This document shows, piece by piece, positions 25,986 to 39,763 of a stretch of DNA of 64,000 bases; positions within the stretch are counted from its first letter, which is position 1; each line of letters opens with the position of its first letter. This DNA comes from Onchocerca volvulus. Its lineage: Eukaryota; Nematoda; Chromadorea; Rhabditida; Onchocercidae. The stretch lies in NCBI GenBank assembly GCA_000499405.2, contig HG738142.1, positions 245,363 to 309,362 on the forward strand, in the 5' to 3' direction. Below the pieces are notes generated by a model, which had not been told where the DNA came from, ran no database searches, and saw nothing but the letters and a program-made list of their open reading frames with translations. A program made the position numbers and the translations under genes.

Positions 25986-28900
25986 ATGATGTATTCCACT
26001 TTTTTGCATCGACTATTTTTAATTATTTTTATTGTTAATATGGTAACAAATACTTCCGCACGGGGTTCGTTTGGGCTAAATTTCAATTTAAAAAATTTTT
26101 TAAAAAATTTATGAAATTCTTACTTTTACTTTTGAGTGTTTCATATTTTTCTTCCTTTTGCTATAGCAATTTCTATGTTCCGAAATTTTTTAAAATAATC
26201 AAATATTGCTTTATTATATCATCATAATCAATATTTTTTATCGAATTTTATTGAAATCTTTTTTATTCTTTTAATTGTTGCATAAGAATGCCAGAGTACA
26301 TGAAACTTTGGGGAATTTTTAAAAGAAAAAAAAAATAGTAACGTTCTTTGAAGCTATAAATGATTTGATTTGAATGCTAATTATTCGAAGTTAAATTTCA
26401 TTTGAAAAATCATTGATCGCGATTAGTTTGCTCGATAATTAGATGATTATATGTGTAATAAAAATTTCAATAAAATGGATCAATATCATTTATCTTATCA
26501 CACATAACTTGTGCATACAATAGTTTGTAATCAAAACTTATCATTCATTGCTGAAGCAAATGCGATATAATAAAAAATTTGGAATTATCTTACTATAAAT
26601 TAGTAAATATTTTTTATAGCATCCAGCATAATTCCTAATTAAGTTTGTCTTAAAATGAGTAGATTTGGTAGAAATTAAATTTCGTAGATATATTCTGCAG
26701 TTTTTTCCTTTTTCCTTTTTTTTTTTTTTTTTTTTAACTTAAAATAAAATTGTTTTGATTATTCAGATGATTCGGATACAATTTTTTGCGCTGAACTATT
26801 TCATCAATCAGAATATGGTGGTATGAAATTATGAAATTAAAAGAATAAAGTTTTTTTTCTTTCGTGATTGAAATCAACTTGACAATGTCTATTTTTAAAT
26901 ATAGTGCATCTTTGATGAAAATATCCTACGGTAAAATATAATTTACAGTATCGGAAGAATATTGTTATTATTGGTTCAATATGGATCTTAGTGATAAACT
27001 AATGTACGGTACGAATCATCATATTGATCATGAGATAGAGCATGGTGAAGATTATCATACAGAAACAACCAGTGTTGAGCATTTATTACAAGATTGTTCA
27101 AATTTACAAGATAACGAAAAATTATACGGTATCACTTATGAACGATCACCGTATAATTTTATTACTGGAATGGAAGAAAATTTGAAGTAAATTTAATCAA
27201 TAAATCATTAAATAAATTCGTATCTAACAAACAGAAAATTGATAATTAATCAATATAATCAATTTATAAGCATCATGTAATGAAAACAAAATTATTGGGT
27301 AAATTAAGAAGTTGAAATATTCGCAATTATTTCGATAAATCAAGAAGCAATTTTCTTTCCATAATCTTATCCTGAAAACTAGGTTTTTAATATAACCAAT
27401 TTTTATGATAAGACTACTTCTTATCAGAGTTTCATGATAAGCTTGCTTATATTGCATCGATGATAACATTTTATTATTATTATTATTAGGAAATAACAAA
27501 TTTTGACATTCATAGTTTGAAAATATACTGTAAAAATGACTTTTTATCTGTTAGCAATTTGAAAGTCATACTACAATAGTAGCATGTAAAATCAATAATT
27601 TTAAAAGTATACGGTAGTTTGCATACTTAAAATCTTTCTTTCTTCTTCTTTACTTTTAAATTGTTATTTTGAACAATTGATAGATTTCATGCACGGACAA
27701 AATTTAAACATATTTTTGCTATATTCTATCGAATTTTTTCATACAAAAATTTTAATTTTTTCAAAAATAAAATTTTTTTTTTTTCGTTATAAACAATAAA
27801 AATGATTATAAATTTAAGAATTAAATTTATTTGCATAAAATTACAGTAATGAGACAGGAATATATAATGTTGATATCCTATTTTTTTGTGTTAAAAATCG
27901 TTGGAGAAAACAGGAACCTTTTGGAGCTATAACTTCTATAATCAATTTATTTTATCATAAATTATTAGCACAATATCGACAGATTGTATCAGCAAAAGAA
28001 AGTACAAAGATTGATAACATTCATAATGAATGTATTGAACAGGTTTATTGATTTTTTTTTTTTTTTTTTTTTAACAGATACTTAAAATTATTTTAAGCTA
28101 ATATATTTTAAAATAAGCAATCGAATATTTAAAAATAATCCCAGTTTTGTACTATAATGAATACAAATTTTATCATAATGGAAATGTAAAATTTTTTTGA
28201 GCATTTTCTTACATTTGAATAATTTTAAAATTTGTAGAGCTTAGTTGGTGATTCATGTGTTGCAATAATTGAAGGAAGAGTAGGTTTTAATCCGTATTTC
28301 AAGGTTGGATTATTTCGAATGTATGATTTGGCACAATTTGAAGCATCGGATCTTGTTAAAAATTATGTATGTTACACATTTCATTTCTAAATTTAGCATA
28401 AAAATAAGATTTCTCGCGAAAAGAATTGTTTAATCTTTATTGACACATTCAGTCAAAGTTTATTTTATTGCAAATAACTGTATTTTTTTTGTTAGAGATA
28501 AAATTTAGCTATAAAAAGCTTTAATTAATTAAGACTTTATAAAGAAGTCATCCATAATGTTATGATTAAAAGTTTTTTTTAAAAATGTTTGTCAAAATAA
28601 ATTTGCTAAAAGACTTTAATTATTTATTTCCTGCAATACAATCTTATCTGGACAGAAAATTTTAATAGTAAGCATAATGAAAAATGTATATCTTGAAAGG
28701 TTTAGATAAAACTATTGAGCCACTGATTTCACAATTAGCATGATTTGGATCATATCTCGAAAAGTGATAATCAATTTTATCATTAATTATAATCTTCTAT
28801 TAATTATAGTTTCCATCACAAGACTATCAATCTTTTCCAATTGATTATCTAGTATTAGTGGATAAACGATCTTGTAGACCAAGAACTATCAAACGCGGTG

Positions 28901-31900
28901 AAAATGATTCTTATGTATATTCTGATTCTGATAAATATTTGAATGTAAGCAAATTCATTTTCAAATTTCTTTAATCTGAAATTTTAAAATTTTTAAAAAA
29001 AAAAAGTTGCATGCGAATGACAATTATTAAATTGTTTCTAATTTACAGAACTTATTTATTCAAATCATCTCTTCGGTGATTACTAAATTGATTTCAGTTT
29101 TTTTTTTTTTTTTTTTTTTTTGTGAAAATTTTGCATACTTTATAATTAAATTCAAGTTTATCATTAAACTATTTTTCATTCTATCAAATACACTTTTATT
29201 TTCCGGATTTGTTAAATTTAAAATTTTAGAAAAGGTTAGAAAAACATTAAAAGAATATATGACGAAATAATATAAATAAATTCTAACTAAATTCGCAATT
29301 TAATAAAAATTAAATAAGCAAATTTTATTTGTATGAAAAATTTTTCGAAAAAAATATTCCATTTTTTCTTTTTTTTTTTCAGTTTTCCGAATGTATAACA
29401 TTATCAACACCTGATTTTTACTATCAGTTATGTTGTTGTGATGAAAGTTTGGAAATATGTGGCTCATTGAAAAATGATTTAACGGTTGATCCAGGTATGC
29501 CGATATTTTTTGTAAATAATTCGCTTGATGAGCCGCATAAATTAGCAGAATATGGATTGGATGAAAATTCAGTACGCCGTAATTATCAAAATAAATTAAA
29601 CGAAACATATAAGAAGAAGCCACAAATTGTTTGTGCTATTGGAACGGTAAATGATCGAAAATTATGATTAAATTTGAAATTATTACTTATTTCGGGAATT
29701 TTTATTTTAAAAAAAAAATCAATCTTTAATAGTATTATTTGAAACAGCAAAAATTCGTTGTCTAATTAAATATTAAATATTGAATTTTATTGATATTTAT
29801 ACTTGTATTGTAAAAAATTTCCAAAAAAATATAAAAAAAAAAAAAGGAAAAAAACTGAAATTGAAATACTTATATTTTACTTTTTGTTCATTTAAATTTT
29901 ATTTTAATTTTTTTTTTTTCAGCTAAAAATGAATGAAACATTAGAGGAAACACGTACAATAGATGAAGCTTTTCCAATCAATGTTCATGCATGTCAATCC
30001 GTTTATCAATACAGCAGAAAGAACGATGAAGAATATGAAATGTTAATTATTAATTATCAACCATTAATTACTTATTTTCGAGCTATTTAAGGGTTAAAAA
30101 TAAAATCAAATTTAATCAAAATTAATTTTTGTTCATTCTAACAGATATAATATTTGATAAATAAAATTAGCATATTCAAGTGATTAATAGTTAATATTGA
30201 TTTATTTTTTAATTCACCATTCTAAAATTTTAAAAATATAATAAAAATTACAATTTTAATAGTAGGAAATTTTTCGTTCTAAATGATTTGACTAAAACTG
30301 TGATCTGAAAGTAGAATTTAAACAAATTATATGTTACGATCATTTTTAAAACAATTAAATTGACCTTTTTTGTTATGTTAAAATTGAAAAAAAAAAAAAA
30401 AAATGAGATGAAATTTCAATTCATTATTTTAGGACAATGGAAATGAATATTGCATCTGGTTGTTCAATGGCACGAAATACTGAAAATGGCCGTCAATATT
30501 GTCAAATTGTCGGTTTAATTTGCCCATCACAACAAAGAATTTCATACGAGAATATTACGGTAGAATGTTGTTGTGAGGGTAGCCATTTATGTAATCATGA
30601 TATGAATTCATATCATGCTTTCTATGCATTACCTGAAATTATGAATGTTAGTTCTTTTTTTTTTTCATATTTTTAACAATTAAAATTAATCGTCTAGCCT
30701 CTCATAAATATCAAAAAAAAAAAGTTAATTTTTTATTAATACTAAACTTTCATATTATTATGCTCAATCAATGAAATTTGAAAAAAAAACTCAGCCACTT
30801 TTTCAGTAAATGAAATTTTTTTATTTAAAAATTTTTTTCACAATTCAGTAAATGAATTATTTTAAACTAGACCGTAGCCGATCCAGCTAGTCTATGGGGA
30901 CCGGTCACCCTTCGCATGTCCGGCTCCAGCTGATCTATATAAATAAAAATGTTAATGTCAAAAAATCTTAAATCTCCGAAAGTTCGTAAGCATGCGTCTT
31001 ATCTTTATTAATTTAAAATCTTCGACATCGGGAAGTCCTTATCTATTGCTTTGAAATTCCGATACAACGTTGCATTCTAATACGTGCATGTTTTTATACA
31101 CGCGTTGTTATTATTTATTATTTGCTATTATTCATTATTACTTAGTACGCAATAATTACAAATCAATAATATCAATGAAACAAATCTAATGATAAATTTA
31201 CTAACGTAAAAAAGGAGAAAACAACATAAAGGGAAAAAAGCCCGAGTCGGAGCATTAAATCGCTCCCGTTGACATCCCTATATAAAATGATAGAAAAGGG
31301 CGCCTTTTTTAGCACGTGATGATGATTCGCTTTTGTTGGCGCGCGAGGGTAATCGATGTTGACCCTAACTGAGAATTACAAAGGAATGACTAATTATTTA
31401 TTATTATTTATCATTATTATTCAGTATTCTTTATTATTATTCATTATTATTTGTTGTTTATTGCTGTTTATTATTCTTTATTACTATTAATTATTATTAT
31501 TGCTAACCGTATCTTTTGGAGAAAAGGGAAGGCGGAGTCAATAAACCTTTCCCCTCATCTACTTTTAGTTTTTACGGACGTGACACGTGAAAAAAAGTAA
31601 GAATGCTTATATAAAAACACGCGTCTATTTAAATGCAGGGTTGTTTCAAAATTTGAAAGCAATCGTTGCAGAACTTACGGAATTTTGCGGAGACGAACAA
31701 GGAGCATTTACATTTTTAATTTCTATAGATTTGAAATTTGTTGAGATATATAATGTATAAATCGTTGTTGATATTTTTAGAATCCATTATGCGCCGAAAA
31801 TTCAGTATTTCGTTTTATTTTCATGCCAGGTAAAAATCAATATTGCGCGGTACATTATGATTTCGTGCTTGGGAAAGTTGTCAACTTGCATATGAGTGTT

Positions 31901-34900
31901 AACATGGATTTACCACGAGAAGAAGATTATGAGTTAGTAATTATAATTATTATAATTTATCTCATGTTGTTTAGCAGTTGTTCCAAAATAATTGTCTTTT
32001 GGTATCCACTGTTTCATTGCAAGTTGAAAAATTACGAATTAATCGAGTTAAAAACCGTTTTGTAAAAAATTGGAGTTGAAAAATTACTAATTAGTCGAGT
32101 TTAAAAATAAAAAAAAAAAAAAAACGGTCTCCGGTTGTATAAACAGAATTAAAAATTTAGTAAGTATGGTATTAATTTTAATCGAGTTAAAAAAAAATTG
32201 ATCTGTCTTATTTAGTTGGCTTATTTTTCGAAATAATAAACGGAAGAAAAAAAACAAAAATAAAGGAAAATTCGATTTTTTCTTTTTGATTTATGCAAAA
32301 AATAATATAATGATTTATTAAAATTAATGAATAAATAATGTAAAAATGCTAATTCGTTTCAAAAAAACAAAACATATGAATTTTAAACAATAATGATAGA
32401 ATGATAAAATTCAGTCAAAATATAAGAATTATTGAATTTTTTCCTTCTTTTCTTTCTCTTTTTTCTTTAATATTAATTATTTAACATAGTGTTGCATCAT
32501 TACATTAGAATAATGATTTTCCCCCTTTTTCGTTATCATATTTAAAATAATTATTTTTATTATTGATAACTTAATCTAAAATAATGCACAAAAAATATCA
32601 TTAACTTGCCATTCGTTTGGATTTATTTGTAAACGATCGAATTAACAATTGAGTGAATTTATTTGTAAAAATGAAGAATATTTCAATTATTTTTTAGTGC
32701 TTATCAGCAAGTTTTTTAGTATTTATCAGCAACTTGGCTGTTGATTTCTAGAAGTTATAATAACATGTTTTTAATTCATTTGTGAAAATGAAAAACATTT
32801 CAATTGTGCTTATCACCAAGTTTTTTTCACCTCTTATCACCAAGTTTTTCAGTGCTTATCAGCAACTTGGCTGTCGATTTATAGAAGCAAAAATACGTGT
32901 ACATATACCAATTCGTTGCGAAAATGAAGTGTATAAACGTGATGATACGCTTATTGGTAGACTTATATATATGTGTACCTGTCCCGGAAAAACTTTTTCA
33001 GAAAGGTTTTCGATCTTTCGAATAATTTTTACTCACTTATTTTGTTTAAAAATTTCTTAAAAATTATTTGTTTGCAAAATTTCTTGGAAATATTACCTGT
33101 AAGAATAGGAAATACGGTAAGATTATAAATGGTATATAAGATAAAAAATTTTAAATGATCAATGTAGTAATAGTAAATTGATGAAACTAATCATATTGGA
33201 GTAATTAAAGCAGATAGATGATATTTGTAATTATGAAGTTTTTGGTTCAATAATTAAATTTTTGAATTAAATGAGAAATTTTTATGAGATTAAAAATTGC
33301 AATAAATTTTCGGAAATTTTTATCATAAAAAAAAATTAAAATTAAAAATGCTAATTCTTGGTTTACAAAAAATTTCAAAAAGCTATTTTAAATTGTAATT
33401 TTGTTTCAATTATTAAATAAGTGCGTATTATATATCATGTGATTAATGCATTTCGAATTAGTATTTTTGATTAATTAATCTATAAATTAGCATAAACATG
33501 GCTAAGTTATGGTAATATGAATGATAATTTAACAATTAATGATATCATTATTTAATTGATAATAAGGATAAGCAAAAGCAAATATTTATAAATAATAATC
33601 TCGAAATGATAATATTCATTAAATGATAATAAGCAATAATAATTTACATTTAATGAAGATGACAAAAAAAAAAAAAAAAAAATGCAAAAAAACTTTTTCA
33701 GGATGAATGAAACAGCTTGTGATGTTGAATTAGAAGAAAAAATAGGCGAAAAAGCAATTGCCGATGCTAAAAAATCTAAATTACCTTCATGTTATTATAT
33801 AAATTTGATAACGGAAACAATCAATTCCGCTCCTACTGGTATAACGCAATTTTTGATGAATAATATCACAAAACCATCAAGTAATTATTGAAAAAAACAT
33901 TTTTTTTTTTCTTTGATTAAGAATTTTATTTCAAGTATTGATGGAAAAAAAATGATGTAAATTTTATTATTTGGTTAAAAAATTGAGCTTTATTTTATAA
34001 AATTAGTACTATAATTTAATTTTATTTTATCAAATATGCAAAAAATTGTATTAAAAATAGTTGTTAAAAAATTAAACTTATAACAGTGGTTTAAAAAATG
34101 TGATGATATTTAATGTATAAGTAAATGAATATGTCGCTATTTCGGATATTATAGAAAAATCAATTTATCATGTAATCATCATAAATAATCAAAAAATATA
34201 ATATCTGAAAAATAGAAAAATCGATTATCATGTAATCGTCATTGTAATTATATAATTTAAAAAAAAAAAAAGGATAACAAATAATCATTATTATTATTCA
34301 AAGGAAATAATCATTTCCGAATTATTTTATTTTTAATTTATATAATACATCTTTTCTTGAAACGAAATTTTATTACAAAAAAAAAAAATTTTTTATAGAT
34401 GAAACTTTTTGGTGTTATGATCAGTTGGAAGTTCGAGAAGATAATGGAAAACTTATAGCTCATTGGATTAGTGATGAAGTATATATTTATTTTAATTTTA
34501 CTTTTTTCCTTTTTTTTTTCTTTCATAATTTTTTCAACTTAAATCGATTTTTTCCTTTTAAATTTTATTGCTGTATTTTTATATTTTGAAAAAATACATA
34601 ATATTCTAATTTTGGATTTTCTTAGAAATCAAAGTTTAAAAAAAAGTTTTCTTTTGATAATTCAGTTTGCATTAATTCGGAATAATATCATTTGTATTTT
34701 ATTTGAAAACCTTTCTAAAGTTTGACAAATTTGTTGCATATTTTTTGTTTTTTTTTGTTTTTTACTTATCACATGTTCTCTTATGATAATTATATTTATA
34801 CTAATTTACATTCAATTTCTATAATTTAATCATTTTAGGTAAAAGTTACGGAGTATCCAGAAATTAAAGAAGTTTGTATCAAAATATCAAACGAAGATGG

Positions 34901-36458
34901 CAAATACGTTTGCGCATCATTTCAATCTCGAGTCTTTTGTTGCTGCAAAAATTGTAAGATTATTTCGCCTCGTTTTTTTCGACATTTGCCAAATTTAGTA
35001 AATTAATAGGATAAAGATAATTGATAATTCCTACAACAATAAATTTATTTACAACAACATTTTCTATCTTTTTTTTTTTTTTTTTTTTTTTTTACAAAAA
35101 TTTTCGTCACAATAAAAATTTGTAAATGCACGAAAAGTTTTTTTTGTTGATGAAGAAAGTTTAGAAAAATGAAAATTCAAAATAATAATAATATTCTTTT
35201 AAAAAAAGGATTCAAAACAATAATAATATTCTTTTGAAAAAAAGAAAATGTAAAGTAAGAAAAGAAATGAATTAAAAATAGGAGTTAAAAAATGCATTTT
35301 TTTTTCCTGCAATATTATTATTAGAAGTTTTATTGAATTTTCATTTTTTTTTTACTTTCATTAAATTCATTTAAAAAAAAATGTTAAAAATTAGGAAAGA
35401 TTTATTATTCACGCGGGATAATTTGATAAATTTCATTGGACGCAGAATAGAATCTTGAGGTTATTTTGCGATTCTAAGAAATGCGATTTTTCTTTTGGAA
35501 TCGCATAAATTTCTTCAAACTAACTGCATGCAAGGTGTAATTTAGTGTCTCAATTGAATTCATGAGAATGTTCATTATCTTCAATTTATAGATGGCAATA
35601 TTCCGTGTAATAAGAAGAAAGAAATTCAAAATATGTTTATGCGTGAATTGGTACCAATTGATTCAGTATGGAGGATAGATGAGGAAATATTTCAACAAGA
35701 GCAAAATTTTTGCATTCAACCGGATAGAAATTTTGCCAGATGTAAATCACCGATGGGTTGCTATCTGACTCGATATGCTATAGAAATTAATTCAGATGCA
35801 GAATTCGATGATGTATGTTATACAGTTTACAAGTGAAACACGAAATTATCTTATTAGAATTAAAAATAAATCTTTTTAATTATTGAATTATCATATCAAA
35901 AATACAGTAATCTGTAGCTCTCCAAAAAAAAAAATTAATTGAATATTCTAATTAATTTAATAAACAATGAGTAATTTTAAGCTTTTTTGTCATTTCAAAA
36001 TTTATCCATTAGCTGTTATTCAATTAAAACGATTACATTTATTGCCTAAGAATAATAATAATAATTCTATAAAATTCTCTTTCTTGCATTTCTGTCATTT
36101 TTATGATATTTTACAAGAAATTTCACAAGTTGAAATTATCAAAACAAGAAATTAGCGAATAAAATTAGTCAATTTTAATTTTTCTTTCATTTTTTGCTAT
36201 CAATTTTTTTCCTTTTTTTTTAAGCTTCCAGCTGGTTGCATATCAGATATTGATCAAACAATATTGGAAAAATATCCATATTTGGCATTATGTTCAAAAA
36301 ATCTCGAAAATGGATTTGCAAAAGAATGTTTTTACACGGATACACGTGACGTAGAAACGTCTATACCATTGATTGTATGTTGTTGTAATGTGAATCCGTA
36401 CAATGATTGTCCATCACGTGCTGATGTAACAAATTTAGGATTTGTTTATAAAATGTAA
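25986..36458 (+). CDS. large secreted cysteine-rich protein with ET-module-like repeats
   Basis: Sixteen exons join in phase to about 852 aa: 25986-26064, 26767-26817, 26949-27186, 27847-28042, 28238-28366, 28810-28944, 29383-29646, 29923-30041, 30433-30646, 31781-31932, 32853-33005, 33702-33880, 34399-34478, 34839-34953, 35592-35812 and 36225-36458. The start at 25986 gives a clear signal peptide (MMYSTFLHRLFLIIFIVNMV, then TNTSA); an upstream in-frame ATG at 25842 would bury it. Five segments end in a cysteine cluster: CCC at about residues 293-295, 449-451, 697-699 and 827-829, and CTC at 567-569, often followed by C or CN (VECCCEGSHLCNHD). This resembles the nematode ET module, whose function is unknown, and loosely the three-finger CC-X(n)-CN ending. 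There are at least eight N-glycosylation sequons, no membrane helix and no catalytic motif. Most likely it is secreted or cuticle-associated. Confidence 0.75.
30870..31729. mobile_element. non-autonomous Helentron-like element in intron 9
   Basis: Both ends are present: TCTATATAAATAAAAATGTT at 30934 and CATTTTTAATTTCTATAGA ending at 31729, about 0.8 kb apart. Directly left of it (about 30875-30933) is the GC-rich tail CCGTAGCCGATCCAGCTAGT ... GTCCGGCTCCAGCTGA, in inverse orientation to the tail at 56509. The interior has no helicase. It holds ATT-rich runs (about 31110-31140 and 31390-31500), a GC-richer block (about 31230-31380) and the CACGTCCGTGAC-like word in inverse at about 31577. It lies wholly inside an intron, so the host gene stays open. 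Confidence 0.7.
32610..32890 (+). repeat. imperfect tandem duplication of an intron/exon boundary
   Basis: The first copy (about 32645-32765) and the second (about 32775-32890) share AATTTATTTGTAAAAATGAA-like starts, TTTCAATT, a TTATCAGCAAGTTTTT-like block and CTTATCAGCAACTTGGCTGT. The second copy supplies the real acceptor and the first codons of exon 11 (AYQQLGC). The first copy reads ATTTATCAGCAACTTGGCTG followed by TTGA, giving a stop (TGA) in the same frame. Confidence 0.65.
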
Positions 36459-39400
36459 ACCAATATGAGAAATTTGAGAAGATGTAATTTGTAAATGAAA
36501 AAAGAAAAAAAAGTGTTAAAAATAAAATTTATTAAATTTATTTGACGATTAATTTATGCATCGTTTTTTTTTTCTCTCTAGCTTTTTTCTCATCTTTCTT
36601 GACAAATAATTTTACAAAATTTTTATTTTCTTTCAAAATATTAGCATTTTACAAATGTTTCAATGAATTTTATACAATGAAAAAATAAAATTACTGTTGT
36701 TATTGTTTTTGATAAACATTTTTTGATAATAAATTTTTGGCAACGATGATATTTGCAATCATTTATCAATCAAAAAACTATTCAAACTGATCAAGCATTC
36801 TTATTTATTCACAGAAACTATAAAAGACTAATTATGATTCCGGACAATTTTTTTTCTCCATTGATCGAATTATTGAATTATAAATCAGTTTAATATTTAA
36901 ATTAATTACCAAAGTTTTTAAATTTTCGCGATACTTTTTCCTCAAAATATTCCAGTATTCTTAACGATATCATTCTGTTACTTTTTTTTTTTTTCTCTAT
37001 AAATTGAACTCATAATTTTAAAAAACTTTTACCAATTTGGAAGTGAAAATCTTTTTGTGCAAAACCAAGAATCTTAAAGTTCAATTGAATTTTCAATATA
37101 ACATTCAGATTCTTTAGCAGATATTCACTTCAATCAAATTCCTGTAATGTATCGTCACGAAGCAATAGTAACAACACATAGTTTCGGATAATTTTTCGAA
37201 TTTTTTTTTAAATTGGATTTTTTAAAATATGACTGAATTTTTGTAAAAATTTTGATAATTTTAGCAGTTATTCTCTATTTATCATAATAATTTTATATAA
37301 GGGAATGAATTTGAGATGACATTCATTTCTAAGTTTAACTATTTCATTCAGACAAATTCCGCATTATTATAAGGTGATAAATATTATGCAGAAAAAAGTA
37401 AACAGTAAAATTTACATTTAATATTATGAAAATATATGCATCATTTTTATAATTAATTAATTAATCAACATTGTTTCATCTAACATTGAATGAATTCGCA
37501 TTGTTTCAATTTAATATTGAACTGATCTGTTTCGTTTTTTAAAAGTCATTTTTTTGCAATTCTAAAATTTGTTATCAACTTTAAGAAGATAGCCAATCAT
37601 AAATTTATCACAACCATAAATTCAATCTAATAAAGGTCAAAGTTCACTCAAAGTATTGCACCTGTAAGAAACTATTATCCATCTTCTTCCTGTTAATTCA
37701 TATTCGCAATGATTCAATGCCATTTCTTCCATCTGTCACAATTATTCTGATTCATTTACGTCAAATTTAGGTAAAAAAATATTGAATTACTTCTACTTAT
37801 GTATTTTTCCTCACTTCTTCCTTTGTTCTTTTTCTTTTTTTTACTTTTTTTTATTCAAAATTATTCGAATTCAAAAGAAAAGTTGACAAAGATAAAACTA
37901 TTTCATCTGATGAAACTATTATATCCTGTTGCCTTTTTACTAATCAAGATACTGATTATTTATTTTGGAGTAAATTTTTCGCGGATATATAACGCAAAAA
38001 ATCATTCGTCAACAAAGAAAGGATAGAAATTTGCATCACAAAATGATTTTCATAAAAATTGATAATTTAAATGAAGTTTTCGTAGCCAATGATATCAATA
38101 TATCAAGAAATTGAATATGAAGTGGTTGGTTTTTACAAACAAATATCAATTGTTAAAGTATATTTCAAAAATGGCCGATGCTGTTTGCATAATTTATCGT
38201 TCGAATTATCGGTTTTTATATTTTTACTATGATTTGCAAGTTTTTCATTAATTAATTTTGACAATAAATGACTTAGATAGAAAAAAATACTGACAATAAT
38301 CTAAGAAGAATTTCGGAATTCCTCTTAATCAGAAAAAGAAAATAATCAATTGTTGTGAATGAGACAATGCTAATACGATAAACGGATGAAGTCATAAATC
38401 TGAGAAAGATGATTTTTCACAAAAAATTATGTTTATGAGAGAAATTGATGTTTTGCCAATATCTCAATGAATAGTTTTTTATCTTTCAATGAAAAGCGAA
38501 AAAAAAAAATTTCTTACTTTCGAAGAATTATTAGACATATAAGATGGATTAAAGTTGCAAATTTTCTTGTAATATGATGGATTTAGATACTGATAAACGA
38601 TATTTAGATATAGATTTAGATATTCGATGTTGTTAAAAATAAAATGCTCAAATCGAAGATATAAAACTTTTAGCATAGAATATTTCGTTTTTTTGAATTT
38701 AAACATATAAGAAGGATTAAATTTCGATTTTCGAGAACAATTTAACAATCTCTCCATGGGAAAAGCCAGTAGATCCGCAATCGTTTTTATCTTTTTTGGC
38801 AGAAACAATTCTTAACCTTTATCAGTATCTTGTAGATACTATTGTAACAGAAAAAAAAAAAAAAACTTATTGTTCAAGATTACCATGTGATAATATTTAC
38901 CGCTATTGCCGGAATGATGGAAATTTTTCCAAAATTAGTTCACTAATTTGAAGCGTTTGTTGCAAAGTTTCAAGTCTCTAATGATTAATTGAAAAATTCG
39001 AATAAAATATTCGAACCGAACGAAAATTCAGAAATATCCTTCGGAATATTGCTTTGTTTTGCTAATATCCAACAATTAGTTAAGAAGGGGAAGTGAAAAT
39101 TTCAAATCTATTCGCTAAAAAAAAACTATGAGTAATCTTCGCTGTTCATTAACTCTTACATAACTTGACGAATCTTCCAATAATAGATTCCTTCTTTTTA
39201 TTGCTGACGAAACTGTTAACATTTTGCAATTTCTCTTTCACAAATGCAATTTTTAATTTCTTTGTGCCTAATATACGAATTTTGAGGTCTGCAATAGCGA
39301 TTTATTGCTTTTGCGTCTTTGCGTCTTTTGCGTCTTCGTGGAGAGAAGAAATGCAACAAATGCTACCTGCTCATAAAGATAAAGCAAAAATATTTCATTT

Positions 39401-39763
39401 CACTGGAGAATCTACTTCGAAACCGGTAGAACATTTAAAAAAAAAAGAAAAAAAAAGATTCCAAGCAGCATTTGAAATGTCTTTTGCAAGCATAAGCAAG
39501 TTTTCAGTAAAACTTGATATTGAAATGAAATGAAACAAATCATAACTTTTGTTTACTTAAACTTTTTCCAAATAAATGACATATGCCTGTATGGTAAAAA
39601 GATGTCAAAGGTCATGATCTCATTTTTCTACATACTAACTTTCTTGTTCTTACCTTATTATTACATCTAATCAAGATTTGCGATTTCAAATTCGTTATTT
39701 CCTAGAAAGTTCATAAATTTCGTCCGCTACAATTTAATGAATCTATCATAATATACATGGAGC
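36459..39763. other. intergenic AT-rich stretch
   Basis: I see no supported exon. A frame at 37799-38026 (+) has hydrophobic and poly-F character from a T-rich tract and no splice context. Three GCGTCTTT-like units sit at about 39310-39335. Long A or T runs occur near 36982, 38506 and 38851. Confidence 0.5.

Noticed and set aside
37799..38026. Hydrophobic frame that could be a membrane protein exon
   Set aside because: Hydrophobicity comes from a poly-T tract; no splice sites in phase.
39165..39533. A 122-codon plus-strand frame
   Set aside because: It includes GCGTCTTT tandem units and a poly-A tract, with no family feature and no link to the gene starting at 39764.
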